From: Nitrososphaerales archaeon
Lineage (GTDB): Archaea; Thermoproteota; Nitrososphaeria; Nitrososphaerales; CADDZS01
Length of the DNA: 7,739 nt
Assembly: GCA_030043455.1 (NCBI GenBank)
Contig: JASHXQ010000102.1
Location: 1-7,739 of the forward strand
Reading direction: 5' to 3'
Notes under the pieces: generated by a model
Told to the model about the DNA's origin: nothing
The model's input: the letters and a program-made list of their open reading frames with translations, nothing else
The model's database searches: none
Part shown: in pieces, positions 1 to 6,449 of the stretch
Position numbering within the stretch: the first letter of the stretch is position 1
Layout of the letters: each line of letters starts with the position of its first letter
Position numbers and translations under genes: made by a program

Positions 1-1246
1 GCTGCGCCATGATCTCCTGCGGAAGCCCCGCGCTGACCGACACGATTGAACTTTTTGGGATCGCACCACGAAGGATCTTTACAGCGCTCGGAATTCCCAT
101 GGGTGTTTGAGTCCGGAGAGCCTCGATCTCTGCCATCCATTGATCCTTGAGCTGTTTCATGCGTTGATAGTGAGCGGAATTATGATAATCCTCTTTCTTA
201 CCGAGTTGAGACAGTGCGGTGTAAAGAGCCGCAAGTCCCGCCTTTGCGTCGCTGTTGATTCCCACCGCGGTGGGATAGTTCTTTCCAATTTCTCGAGGAT
301 CCAGATCCATATGAATGAGCTTGGTTGGCGGAATGTTGAACGTCACATTGGGAGCATACGAGCTTGTTGTTTCATCACTGAAGGTAGTCCCAATAGCTAG
401 GATTACGTCAGCTTCGAGCGATAGTTTGTTTGCGACAAGGCTCCCCACGTTCCCGGGCGAGAACACGTACAGATCATGGTCTTCCGGAAAGCCACCCTTA
501 GCGTCACCTCTGAAAGTAGATGCTACGGGCGCGCCTAGGAACACGGCAACCTTCACCAGCTCCTCTTGAGCGTCCGCCATTACTACACCTCCCCCGACCA
601 AAATCAAAGGCCGCTCAGCTGCGATCAGGAGTTTCGCAGCATTCTGCACATTTTCGGGATCAGGATACAATCGTCCCAAGACAGCCGGTGGATCGGGGAT
701 TGGTGCCCTAATTTTCTCCACCTGAAGCTCCATCGGAAGATCTATGAGTACAGGACCCGGTCTTCCACCGATGGCCTCCCGGTGAGCGTTTGGAAGTACT
801 CTGGGCAACTGCTTCATGTTGGAGACCAGAAACGTCCTCTTTGAGAGATGGCGCATGGCGTTGATGTAATCGATGGCATTCTGCCGATCCAGTTCCTGGA
901 ATATCCCCATTCCAAAAAGATAAGTCTGAATTTCCCCCGTTATCGCAATGAAGGTGGACGAATCCACGTAAGCCGTCGCGAGAGCCGTCGAAAGATTCGT
1001 GGCTCCAGGTCCTACTGAAGTCGTGACGACCGCAGGCACCTTGCGATTTGCCCTAAAATATCCGTCGGCCATGTGGCCCCCCCACTGCTCGTGTTTAATC
1101 GGTACAAACTGGATGGCTGGAGAGTAATCGATCAGCTCATCTATAATGGGGGCATTTCCATGCCCGGGGATCCCAAAAACGTGCTTTATTCCGGCCTTCC
1201 TGAAATATTCTGCGATGAACTTGACTCCTGTGTACTCGGTCGACAT
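1..1246 (-). CDS. Thiamine-diphosphate-dependent enzyme, acetolactate synthase large subunit-like (3' end beyond window)
   Basis: The frame is open from an ATG at 1246 to the left edge (415 codons, no stop), so the C-terminal part is missing. The order is that of ThDP enzymes of the acetolactate synthase/benzoylformate decarboxylase superfamily. Residues 1-175 are the PYR domain, with GIPGHG at 25-30, the cofactor-activating Glu as E53 in KHEQWGGHMADGY, SVGPGATN at 77-84 and GRPGPVLIDLP at 161-171. Residues about 195-335 are the central domain (LVGGG at 216-220, LIHMDLDP at 310-317). The PP domain begins near 380. The GDG...N diphosphate/Mg motif would lie outside the window. Such enzymes decarboxylate 2-oxo acids or join two-carbon units in the cytosol; acetolactate synthase, sulfoacetaldehyde acetyltransferase and 2-oxo acid decarboxylases cannot be separated here. 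A GAGAGGG stretch lies six bases before the ATG and supports this start. It follows the regulator by 97 bp on the same strand, so co-transcription is possible. Family assignment is firm; substrate is unknown. Confidence 0.9.
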   Translation of the reverse strand, partial: MSTEYTGVKFIAEYFRKAGIKHVFGIPGHGNAPIIDELIDYSPAIQFVPIKHEQWGGHMADGYFRANRKVPAVVTTSVGPGATNLSTALATAYVDSSTFIAITGEIQTYLFGMGIFQELDRQNAIDYINAMRHLSKRTFLVSNMKQLPRVLPNAHREAIGGRPGPVLIDLPMELQVEKIRAPIPDPPAVLGRLYPDPENVQNAAKLLIAAERPLILVGGGVVMADAQEELVKVAVFLGAPVASTFRGDAKGGFPEDHDLYVFSPGNVGSLVANKLSLEADVILAIGTTFSDETTSSYAPNVTFNIPPTKLIHMDLDPREIGKNYPTAVGINSDAKAGLAALYTALSQLGKKEDYHNSAHYQRMKQLKDQWMAEIEALRTQTPMGIPSAVKILRGAIPKSSIVSVSAGLPQEIMAQ

Positions 1247-1252
1247 CAATTA

Positions 1253-1259
1253 CCCTCTC
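1253..1259 (-). promoter_or_regulatory. Shine-Dalgarno-like site of the ThDP enzyme gene
   Basis: Read on the minus strand this is GAGAGGG, six bases before the ATG at 1246. It is the clearest purine-rich ribosome-binding candidate in the window and decides the start. It suggests the gene is translated from a leadered message, perhaps one begun upstream of the regulator. A run of six T (minus strand, 1266-1261) lies just before it. That run could also end some regulator transcripts, since archaeal termination often needs only oligo-T. Confidence 0.45.
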
Positions 1260-1296
1260 GAAAAAATCCTAGGTCGAGATAGTCTAAATCCGAATT

Positions 1297-1325
1297 AAGC
1301 CTTTGTACGGCTTGGATATTTTTTT
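1297..1325 (+). terminator. Weak hairpin plus T7, terminator-like on the plus strand
   Basis: AAGCC (1297-1301) and GGCTT (1309-1313) can form a five-pair stem with a seven-base loop. The sequence GGATA and seven T (1319-1325) follow. In this orientation it looks like an intrinsic terminator, but no plus-strand gene lies upstream: the ThDP gene and the regulator both run the other way. If functional it could stop antisense transcription before it enters the regulator. The stem is short, so chance is a serious alternative. Confidence 0.18.
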
Positions 1326-1339
1326 GAGTCCGAGGCATT

Positions 1340-2434
1340 TTAACTCGCGGACAAGATCGAGTCTTTCACTGTGGATGGGAGTGGGATCTTAATTCCGGCA
1401 TGTTCAAACTGCTTTGCCAGTCTGTAAGGATTCAGCTCTGAAGGATACGTATACTCCTTCGAGGAGATCTCCATTAATTTCGAATCATAATTCATCATCT
1501 TCGAGTATGGACCCGTGTATCTTTCAGGATTTTTCCGATAAGCATCTAGGGATTCATTGAAGCTTCCAGAAATCTGCTTGAGAACATCGGGGTCGAGATG
1601 GTTGCCAGCGGCAAGTGCACAGCACAAATGATCTCCGTCGGACTCTGCATACGTTGCCAGTCTCTCGAACTTGGATTTTCTAAGGAGAATCGAAGCGTAC
1701 GGCTCCCACAGACAAGCTGCATCCACTCCACCTGACTCCAAATCCTGGACCATCCGCCTTGGACTCTGATAGTAACTCACGAAGGAAGTGCCGGGAACGT
1801 CACCTTCCTTGATCGAGGACCGGAGCATTAGCTCCATCGTGGAAAGCTTAGTTGTCCCCACTTCAAGTTCCCGCTTGGAGGTTCGACGAGATCTCGCCAG
1901 AATAGCAGCGCCGCCAGCGCCTGCCGGAGCAATCATTCTGATCGGAGAGCCGGTCGAATAGAAGACAAAATGGGTCAGCACTGGGGCGATGCCCAAGTCC
2001 AGTCTCATACGAGAAAGGTCCCTCGAAAGATCTAATCCATTATCGTAGAATACAAAACGAAGGGTGACCCCAATTCTATTGCGTAGAATTTTTTCGAGCG
2101 GCAGGATGAAGGGATACTCCGAGGCCCGGATCATCCCCAGTCTTAGGACCTTGCCGGATCTTTTTGCGGCATTTCTGGTATTATGCTGAAAACCTCCTTC
2201 GTATGCGATTCTTGAATTTCTCCCCAGAGGAGTGCGGGAGATAAGGCCTCTCAGCTCTAGAGAAGACAAGACCTCCGAGACGCGACTTTTTGAAAAACCA
2301 CTCTGCCTCACCAAATCAGATTGAAAGATTTCTCCAGCTTGCGACATTTCTAGAATTTCGAGGATGGCTTGTTCTACTTTTCCCGCTTGAAAGCCCCGGC
2401 TGCCCAATCCCCGTCGACCGAAATCCAGATCCAT
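1340..2434 (-). CDS. Cytoplasmic one-component regulator: winged helix-turn-helix fused to NMT1/SsuA-type ligand-binding domain
   Basis: The protein has 364 residues and no signal peptide or membrane segment. Residues about 20-78 form a MarR-like winged helix: IFQSDLVRQSGFSKSRVSEV (37-56) is the helix-turn-helix, and GLISRTPLGRNSRIAY (63-78) the wing. Residues about 96-355 resemble type-II substrate-binding proteins of the NMT1/SsuA/TauA group. KVLRLGMIRASEYPFILPLE forms the first strand and helix, LDLGIAP is at 145-151, and the family-like CLWEPY is at 241-246. In transport that fold is exported; here it is tied to a DNA-binding domain, so it probably senses a cytosolic ligand, as LysR proteins do with an analogous fold. 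It is divergent from the permease with 55 bp between them and lies upstream of the ThDP enzyme gene, so both are likely targets. The ATG start is next to an inverted repeat. A TATA-like ATATTTAT 11-18 bases before the ATG is too close for normal spacing, so a later start such as TTG codon 10 is possible. Ligand and direction of control are unknown. Confidence 0.85.
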   Translation of the reverse strand: MDLDFGRRGLGSRGFQAGKVEQAILEILEMSQAGEIFQSDLVRQSGFSKSRVSEVLSSLELRGLISRTPLGRNSRIAYEGGFQHNTRNAAKRSGKVLRLGMIRASEYPFILPLEKILRNRIGVTLRFVFYDNGLDLSRDLSRMRLDLGIAPVLTHFVFYSTGSPIRMIAPAGAGGAAILARSRRTSKRELEVGTTKLSTMELMLRSSIKEGDVPGTSFVSYYQSPRRMVQDLESGGVDAACLWEPYASILLRKSKFERLATYAESDGDHLCCALAAGNHLDPDVLKQISGSFNESLDAYRKNPERYTGPYSKMMNYDSKLMEISSKEYTYPSELNPYRLAKQFEHAGIKIPLPSTVKDSILSAS

Positions 2435-2438
2435 GTGA

Positions 2439-2457
2439 GTTACAATAAATATGTAAC
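2439..2457. promoter_or_regulatory. Spaced inverted repeat GTTACA-N7-TGTAAC, candidate operator
   Basis: Arms GTTACA (2439-2444) and TGTAAC (2452-2457) are exact inverted repeats around an A/T-only spacer. The site begins five bases upstream of the regulator's ATG (2434). It overlaps the only AT-rich block there (ATATTTAT on the minus strand), which could be a TATA element. Binding here would be well placed for autoregulation. Six-base arms can arise by chance, so this is the weaker of the two operator candidates. Confidence 0.4.
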
Positions 2458-2461
2458 ATTT

Positions 2462-2477
2462 CCGAACATATGTTCGG
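2462..2477. promoter_or_regulatory. Perfect 16-bp palindrome CCGAACATATGTTCGG, probable operator
   Basis: CCGAACAT is followed directly by its exact reverse complement ATGTTCGG. The site lies inside the 55-bp gap between the divergent regulator and permease: 13-28 bases before the permease TTG and 28-43 bases before the regulator ATG. It therefore overlaps the expected core promoter of the permease. A dimeric winged-helix protein typically recognises such a dyad, and the neighbouring regulator is the obvious candidate. The symmetry is seen; the binding partner is inferred. The central CATATG might also serve as a TATA element. Confidence 0.6.
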
Positions 2478-2489
2478 GATTCAATTCTA

Positions 2490-4052
2490 TTGGCGGGAGA
2501 CTCCGGAAATGAAGGGCGACCTCAGGCTCGATCGAGGTTTGTCCGACAAGCCACGGGCCTCGTCAGGAACGTCTCGTTGCTGGATTCCATTGCGATCAAC
2601 ATTAGCTACATGTCGATCGGAGCTGCTCTCGGGTTAGTTGGCTATACTACGATACTATTGCCGACGATTGATGGAGTGAATTTGGTCTACGGGTCTATAA
2701 TCGCTGCTATCCTCGCTTTACCTCAGATGGTGGTGTATACGATTATGCAGAGGCACGTTTCGAGGACGGGTGGAGATTACGTGTGGATGTCCCGCTCACT
2801 CGGGGGATTTGCAGGAAGTACTCTAACTTTCATGGGGATGACATTGGAGACGATGCCCTACCTCGCTCTGATAGCACTCTCGGTGGTGTTTGCAATTGGC
2901 TCGGTGGGTGTGAATCTCGGTAACTCTGGTTGGGTCAATCTTTCCATCGGCGGGGCTGAGCCTGTGGAGCAGTTCCTTATTGCGTCGGCTATCTTTGCGC
3001 TTCTCGTCCTGCTGAATATAGTTCGACCTAGGTTGGGTTTCAAAGTCATATCCGTTTGCTGGGCGATAGGTATTCTGGCGATTGTGCTTTCGATTGCTGC
3101 CTTGCTTATCGCAGGGAGGGACGGTGTGGTACACTACATCAATTCACTGGATATCACGAATACCACGTATGCCTCTATCGCCGCCTCGTACACGGGATCA
3201 ACTTTCAACTTCGGCAACACCCTCCTCATCATGCCGTTCTTCGCTCTGTTCAGCTATCCTTGGTTCAATGCGGCGCCTTCAGTGGGTTCGGAACTGAAGG
3301 GCGGCAGAGCGGTCCGGTGGAGCACCCCCCTGTCACTTCTTGTGGCTTTCATCCTCCTGACAGCTCCCTTTGCAGTAATGTATTACGTGGGAGGTTTTGC
3401 GTTCACCAGCGGGGCCCTATACAATGCCAATCTGGTCAATAACTATGCCTTCAACTTCTGGACGCTGGCGATGGGTGTCTCCGGAAATTATTTTGTAGAA
3501 CTGGTAATCGGGTTGGGCTGGATCCTTTTCACTGTCGCGGTTCTTGCTTTCGGGATCATTACGATCTCACGTTACCTGCTCGCCCAAGCTTTTGATCGGT
3601 TCCTCCCGGAGCGACTCGCTTACGTCAGTCCCAAGTACGGGTCGCCTGTAGTGGCCCACCTGATCGATCTCGTGATCACTGTGGCGCTAATCGGACTTGC
3701 CTCCTTTCTCTACGGAAGTCTTTCCTCTCTCTACGGAGTTCTCGTCGCCGCCATGATCTACTTTGCCTTTGTAGGGCTAGCTGCGATCATCTACAGCTGG
3801 AAGCAAATTCGCAAAGAAAGCTCAGAAAAGATGGTACTCCCCATCGCCGGCTTTTTGCAAATCCTCGTCTTCTCATATCTGACCTATGAATTCATTGCGT
3901 ATGGGAGTGTTTGGGGAGGAAATCCTCTCGCTTACGGATACGTCACAGTTTCGTTCGTCGCCGGGGTCGTGATCTATTTCATCTCCAAAGCTCGCCAGGC
4001 GTCAAAAGGTATCGACATCTCGTTCGCCTTTCGAGAGATTCCCCCAGAATAG
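2490..4052 (+). CDS. APC-superfamily amino acid/organic compound permease
   Basis: The protein is 520 residues and very hydrophobic, with about twelve membrane helices. Approximate helices are 33-58, 65-88, 108-137, 160-178, 185-208, 240-262, 280-303, 333-357, 387-408, 412-436, 448-471 and 482-500. Family hallmarks are the first broken helix (SIAINISYMSIGAALGL, 33-49), SRTGGDYVWMSRSLGG (91-106), SELKGGRAVRWSTPL (267-281) and FDRFLPERLAYVSPKYGSPV (368-387), all typical of amino acid-polyamine-organocation transporters. These are cytoplasmic-membrane secondary importers or exchangers. Full length with no extra domain. The start is TTG at 2490; no ATG or GTG occurs in frame between the upstream stop (2454) and this codon. 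No Shine-Dalgarno is visible, so a leaderless message is likely. It is transcribed away from the regulator, with the 16-bp palindrome over its promoter position. It probably imports the ligand or substrate of the neighbouring ThDP pathway. Substrate is not predictable from the sequence. Confidence 0.88.
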   Translation: MAGDSGNEGRPQARSRFVRQATGLVRNVSLLDSIAINISYMSIGAALGLVGYTTILLPTIDGVNLVYGSIIAAILALPQMVVYTIMQRHVSRTGGDYVWMSRSLGGFAGSTLTFMGMTLETMPYLALIALSVVFAIGSVGVNLGNSGWVNLSIGGAEPVEQFLIASAIFALLVLLNIVRPRLGFKVISVCWAIGILAIVLSIAALLIAGRDGVVHYINSLDITNTTYASIAASYTGSTFNFGNTLLIMPFFALFSYPWFNAAPSVGSELKGGRAVRWSTPLSLLVAFILLTAPFAVMYYVGGFAFTSGALYNANLVNNYAFNFWTLAMGVSGNYFVELVIGLGWILFTVAVLAFGIITISRYLLAQAFDRFLPERLAYVSPKYGSPVVAHLIDLVITVALIGLASFLYGSLSSLYGVLVAAMIYFAFVGLAAIIYSWKQIRKESSEKMVLPIAGFLQILVFSYLTYEFIAYGSVWGGNPLAYGYVTVSFVAGVVIYFISKARQASKGIDISFAFREIPPE

Positions 4053-4069
4053 AATAGTTTGGGCTTCGC

Positions 4070-4639
4070 CTAGGGCTTTGCCCTAATTGCATCGAATCTG
4101 GAAAAGATCTTCTTTACAGCAGCTTCGGAAAAACCGTGTTGCTGGAGACCCGCTTCTATGAGTCGTCTGTAGTCTTTAGGCGGTTCGTGTTCCTTTTCTG
4201 AGATTTTCCAAAGGAACACCTTCGCATGGGAGATCTCGTTTCCATCTTCCAGTTCCACGCTTACGTCTGTCGCCGGAAGGCCTTCAAATTTCTCTAGTTC
4301 ACTCAGCTGAGTCTGATCTATCCGGTAGACTACCCCCGAAACGGTATCTTCAAAGTTAGTAGATGGTTGCAGGTTGGCTGTGTAACCGTTTCTTTTTTTC
4401 GAATATACGTTGAAGATCAACCTATAGCTCCTCACGAGCGCGCGTCTCGATAGCTGCCACTGCCCGATCCTCGATTTCAATTGGTCGACATTCAGGTTGG
4501 ATCCGTAAGCAAAATACCAGACCTTGCTCAGACCGCTTGACAAGCTCTTCCGCTCATATCGAAATTTCGCTATCAAGTAGATCCTACGTAAAATCGCTCC
4601 ACTACGGCCAACTCCGCTGAATTTTGAATCATCTTCCAA
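4070..4639 (-). CDS. Gamma-glutamylcyclotransferase-like (GGCT/AIG2 fold) protein
   Basis: YFAYGSNL (residues 42-49 of the 189-residue frame) is the signature loop of the GGCT fold. E119 in KFEGLP matches the catalytic acid of the family (the QEGV region of human GGCT). SGVVYRI (101-107) and the C-terminal helix with DYRRLIEAGLQQHGF (156-170) also fit. Family members form 5-oxoproline from gamma-glutamyl amines or act on related adducts in the cytosol; the true substrate here is open. The longest frame starts at a TTG (4639), leaving an unusual 39-residue basic extension before the fold. Homologues usually begin just before YFAYGSN, so the TTG at 4543 (157 residues, MSSGLSKVWYFAYGSNL) is a more likely start, with 4576 as another option. 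The gene converges on the permease, 17 bp apart. A small hairpin (TAGGGC-TTT-GCCCTA, 4071-4085) at its 3' end is also its last codons. Confidence 0.82.
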   Translation of the reverse strand: MEDDSKFSGVGRSGAILRRIYLIAKFRYERKSLSSGLSKVWYFAYGSNLNVDQLKSRIGQWQLSRRALVRSYRLIFNVYSKKRNGYTANLQPSTNFEDTVSGVVYRIDQTQLSELEKFEGLPATDVSVELEDGNEISHAKVFLWKISEKEHEPPKDYRRLIEAGLQQHGFSEAAVKKIFSRFDAIRAKP

Positions 4640-4955
4640 AAAATGGGCTCCTGTTTGCCCAAGCCTACAATTCTGGAGGCGTACCAGAGGGAAATCCCAG
4701 GGAGTTAATGCAGAGGAGCTGAATCTGCGTGAAGAGTCCGGACTTCATAGATATCTTACAGGAATTGTTATTCCCATATCTCAGCTTCAGAAAGATCTTA
4801 TCCCATAACTCTGCGTTTCGTAGAGATTTCTCCCCGCCCTAACTCATATGACTTCCATACAGGTACAGATTTCAATTACCTAAAAGAAAATTCTTTCCTT
4901 AGATTCTCGAAACTCAAATAGTTTTCAACCATTTCCCTAAGCCACAAAGCTAGGA
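4640..4955. other. Non-coding stretch between divergent genes, likely both promoters
   Basis: About 316 bases separate the GGCT-like gene (leftward) from the secreted-protein gene (rightward). I see no credible open frame, tRNA or repeat. The right half (about 4870-4930) is clearly AT-richer than the surroundings. CAAATAGTTTT (4916-4926), 30-40 bases before the GTG, is the best TATA-like candidate for the secreted-protein gene. AGGAG at 4952-4956 overlaps the GTG and so cannot serve that codon; it lies 14 bases before an in-frame TTG at 4971. Small dyads such as GGAAT-N4-ATTCC (4761-4774) are within chance expectation. Confidence 0.4.
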
Positions 4956-6395
4956 GTGAATGACTTAGGATTGTCCACGAGCCGACCTAATGAAAGGAAA
5001 TCGACCACGCGCATTAGTCGGGCCGCAATCTCCCGGGCCCTAGTAATATCTTTCATTCTACTTCTCATGATTATTGTCCCGTTCATTGTTTCAAGTCCTC
5101 AGTTCTCGTACGCGAAGAATGCACCTGGCCCGCTTCCGGTGAACGAATCTTCGCAAACTTCGGGAAATTCGAATAACTTTCCTAGCTCTGCTACCACGGT
5201 GTCGAGCAATGGTGCGGTCTACCCCTACGTTGTACAGCAGGTAGCCTTTGCCTCAAACCCCGGGCAGGTCTTCCAAATCATAGGTGGGCAGATCGGAGAA
5301 AAAATTGTCAGCGGCAACAACAAGAACTATCTGTACCTCTTTGTGAATCCCGGGAAGACGTACGCCCTGAATACAACTTCGGAAATTGACAAGGTGCAGG
5401 TCTCGGGTTATGACACCGATAATATCTACTGGAATATTCAATCACCGCCCGGCTCTGAAAGTGGTACGATGAATTACGGAACGATCGGACAGGATCTGGA
5501 TACAGGCGCCACGAGCAACACTTTGAGCGAGTGGCAGTGGACTGATCTCAACTATGTCTTCGGCGGTGGAGTCTCTCACATTAGCTACAATGGGTCTTAC
5601 GACGGGGGCGGGCCAACAGCCTGCAATACTTACTCGGGTGGTCAGGAGAGACATTCGGTATATGTCCTGATTGTAAATTCTGCGACCGATCAAATCTATA
5701 CCATTACAGGTGGTATGCTCATCCAGCAGAAATTGAATGGGGTGTATTCAACGACCTTTGTGACTTTAATCAGCAGTCCCCGCGGAAGACTTTCCACCGG
5801 CGGTGATGCAATGGATTGTCCAGAAATTTTGAATCCATCGTCCACACCGTCCATGAGATGGTATGTTAGGACTCCCCCAACGACGGGAGTGACCACTCCA
5901 GGCAATTTTGGAATTACCGGAAGCCTTGGTGTGGAGTTGACGACAGCGCAGACTACGAGCGCCCTAGTACTTTTCCAGTTTGTGGATAGATCCTTCCAGA
6001 CCGGTTATATTCCCAACAAAGGCTGCACCTCGTGCATCTCTATGATGGAATCGACCAATCCCGTAACCGGGAACGAAGCTGAGTGGCCAGGGAACGGTAC
6101 CAGTTACAGTGCACAGTTCAACATCTCCCCACTGGCACAAAACGAAGGAAGTTACTCCAACGTACAAACACTGACCTTCACAGATTCTAATGGAAACCCG
6201 GTGAAAGGAGCCTCGGTGACCTATTACGAGAATTGTGGGTGCGCCGGAGGTTACTTCCACGGGCTAACTAACACCAACGGACAGACGAGTTTCACCGACA
6301 CCTATCCGGGACCGGGAACGTACACGGAATGGGCTTCGGTGACCTATTGTGGTCAGACCTATCTTTCACAAAAGATAACCGTCGTAGTACCGTAG
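4956..6395 (+). CDS. Secreted or membrane-anchored surface protein with C-terminal Ig-like domain, function unknown
   Basis: The frame has 479 residues from a GTG; TTG at 4971 is an alternative. A basic N-terminus (RKSTTRISRAAISR) is followed by a hydrophobic segment at about 29-47 and FSYA/KN around 50-55, which fits signal-peptidase cleavage after A53 or an uncleaved anchor. Residues 54-85 are a Ser/Thr/Asn/Pro-rich linker. Residues about 88-395 are a beta-rich, Gly/Ser/Thr/Tyr-rich region that I do not recognise. Residues about 398-479 resemble a bacterial-Ig/carboxypeptidase-regulatory beta sandwich (TDSNGNPVKGASVTYY, then GQTSFTDTYPGPGTYTEWAS). There are five N-glycosylation sequons (N63, N139, N212, N380, N389) and seven cysteines (223, 288, 357, 360, 427, 429, 465), including CTSC and CGC, all in the exported part. 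This suggests an extracellular archaeal protein with disulfides. No C-terminal anchor or catalytic motif was seen. A hairpin follows its stop. It is probably a single-gene unit. Export is well supported; role is unknown. Confidence 0.85.
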   Translation: MNDLGLSTSRPNERKSTTRISRAAISRALVISFILLLMIIVPFIVSSPQFSYAKNAPGPLPVNESSQTSGNSNNFPSSATTVSSNGAVYPYVVQQVAFASNPGQVFQIIGGQIGEKIVSGNNKNYLYLFVNPGKTYALNTTSEIDKVQVSGYDTDNIYWNIQSPPGSESGTMNYGTIGQDLDTGATSNTLSEWQWTDLNYVFGGGVSHISYNGSYDGGGPTACNTYSGGQERHSVYVLIVNSATDQIYTITGGMLIQQKLNGVYSTTFVTLISSPRGRLSTGGDAMDCPEILNPSSTPSMRWYVRTPPTTGVTTPGNFGITGSLGVELTTAQTTSALVLFQFVDRSFQTGYIPNKGCTSCISMMESTNPVTGNEAEWPGNGTSYSAQFNISPLAQNEGSYSNVQTLTFTDSNGNPVKGASVTYYENCGCAGGYFHGLTNTNGQTSFTDTYPGPGTYTEWASVTYCGQTYLSQKITVVVP

Positions 6396-6414
6396 AAATC
6401 GCCGTTTTTCTGAA

Positions 6415-6440
6415 GGGGAAACCAACGCATTGGTTTTCCT
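6415..6440 (+). terminator. Strong hairpin after the secreted-protein gene, candidate transcript end
   Basis: AAACCAA (6419-6425) pairs perfectly with TTGGTTT (6430-6436) around loop CGCA. The stem extends by a G-U, two G-C and another G-U pair to about eleven pairs (6415-6440). Both wobble pairs form only in plus-strand RNA, so the structure favours the upstream secreted-protein gene (stop at 6395) over the convergent epimerase-like gene (stop at 6450). A T5 run (6404-6408) precedes the stem and no long T-run follows, so it is not a textbook intrinsic terminator. It may be a 3'-end stabilising hairpin downstream of oligo-T termination. Confidence 0.45.
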
Positions 6441-6449
6441 ATATCTGAT

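Noticed and set aside
107..1282. Several plus-strand open frames of 60-97 codons
   Set aside because: They lie opposite the intact minus-strand ThDP enzyme frame, which has clear family motifs throughout. They show no recognisable domains and overlap one another in different frames.
1616..1625. Cysteine pair (residues 271-272, HLCCAL) in the regulator as a sign of THI5-type pyrimidine synthase activity
   Set aside because: Known yeast-type enzymes need a CCCFC motif, which is absent. This stretch aligns better with the ordinary late strand of NMT1/SsuA-like binding proteins, and the DNA-binding head argues for sensing.
2823..3134. Minus-strand frame of 103 codons inside the permease
   Set aside because: The permease frame is continuous and has conserved APC motifs across this span. 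The antisense product is His/Arg/Asn-rich without domain character.
4071..4085. Hairpin TAGGGC-TTT-GCCCTA as a bidirectional terminator for permease and GGCT-like genes
   Set aside because: It overlaps the last codons and stop of the GGCT-like gene and has no T-run on either side, so coding constraint or chance explains it well enough.
4880..4902. AT-rich imperfect inverted repeat upstream of the secreted-protein gene
   Set aside because: Only CTAA/TTAG and a few inner bases pair, with several mismatches. Low-complexity A/T composition explains it.
4640..4955. Possible tRNA or small RNA gene in the non-coding stretch
   Set aside because: No T-loop GTTCRA-type box with matching acceptor and anticodon stems was found on either strand. 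Without folding or conservation data there is no support.
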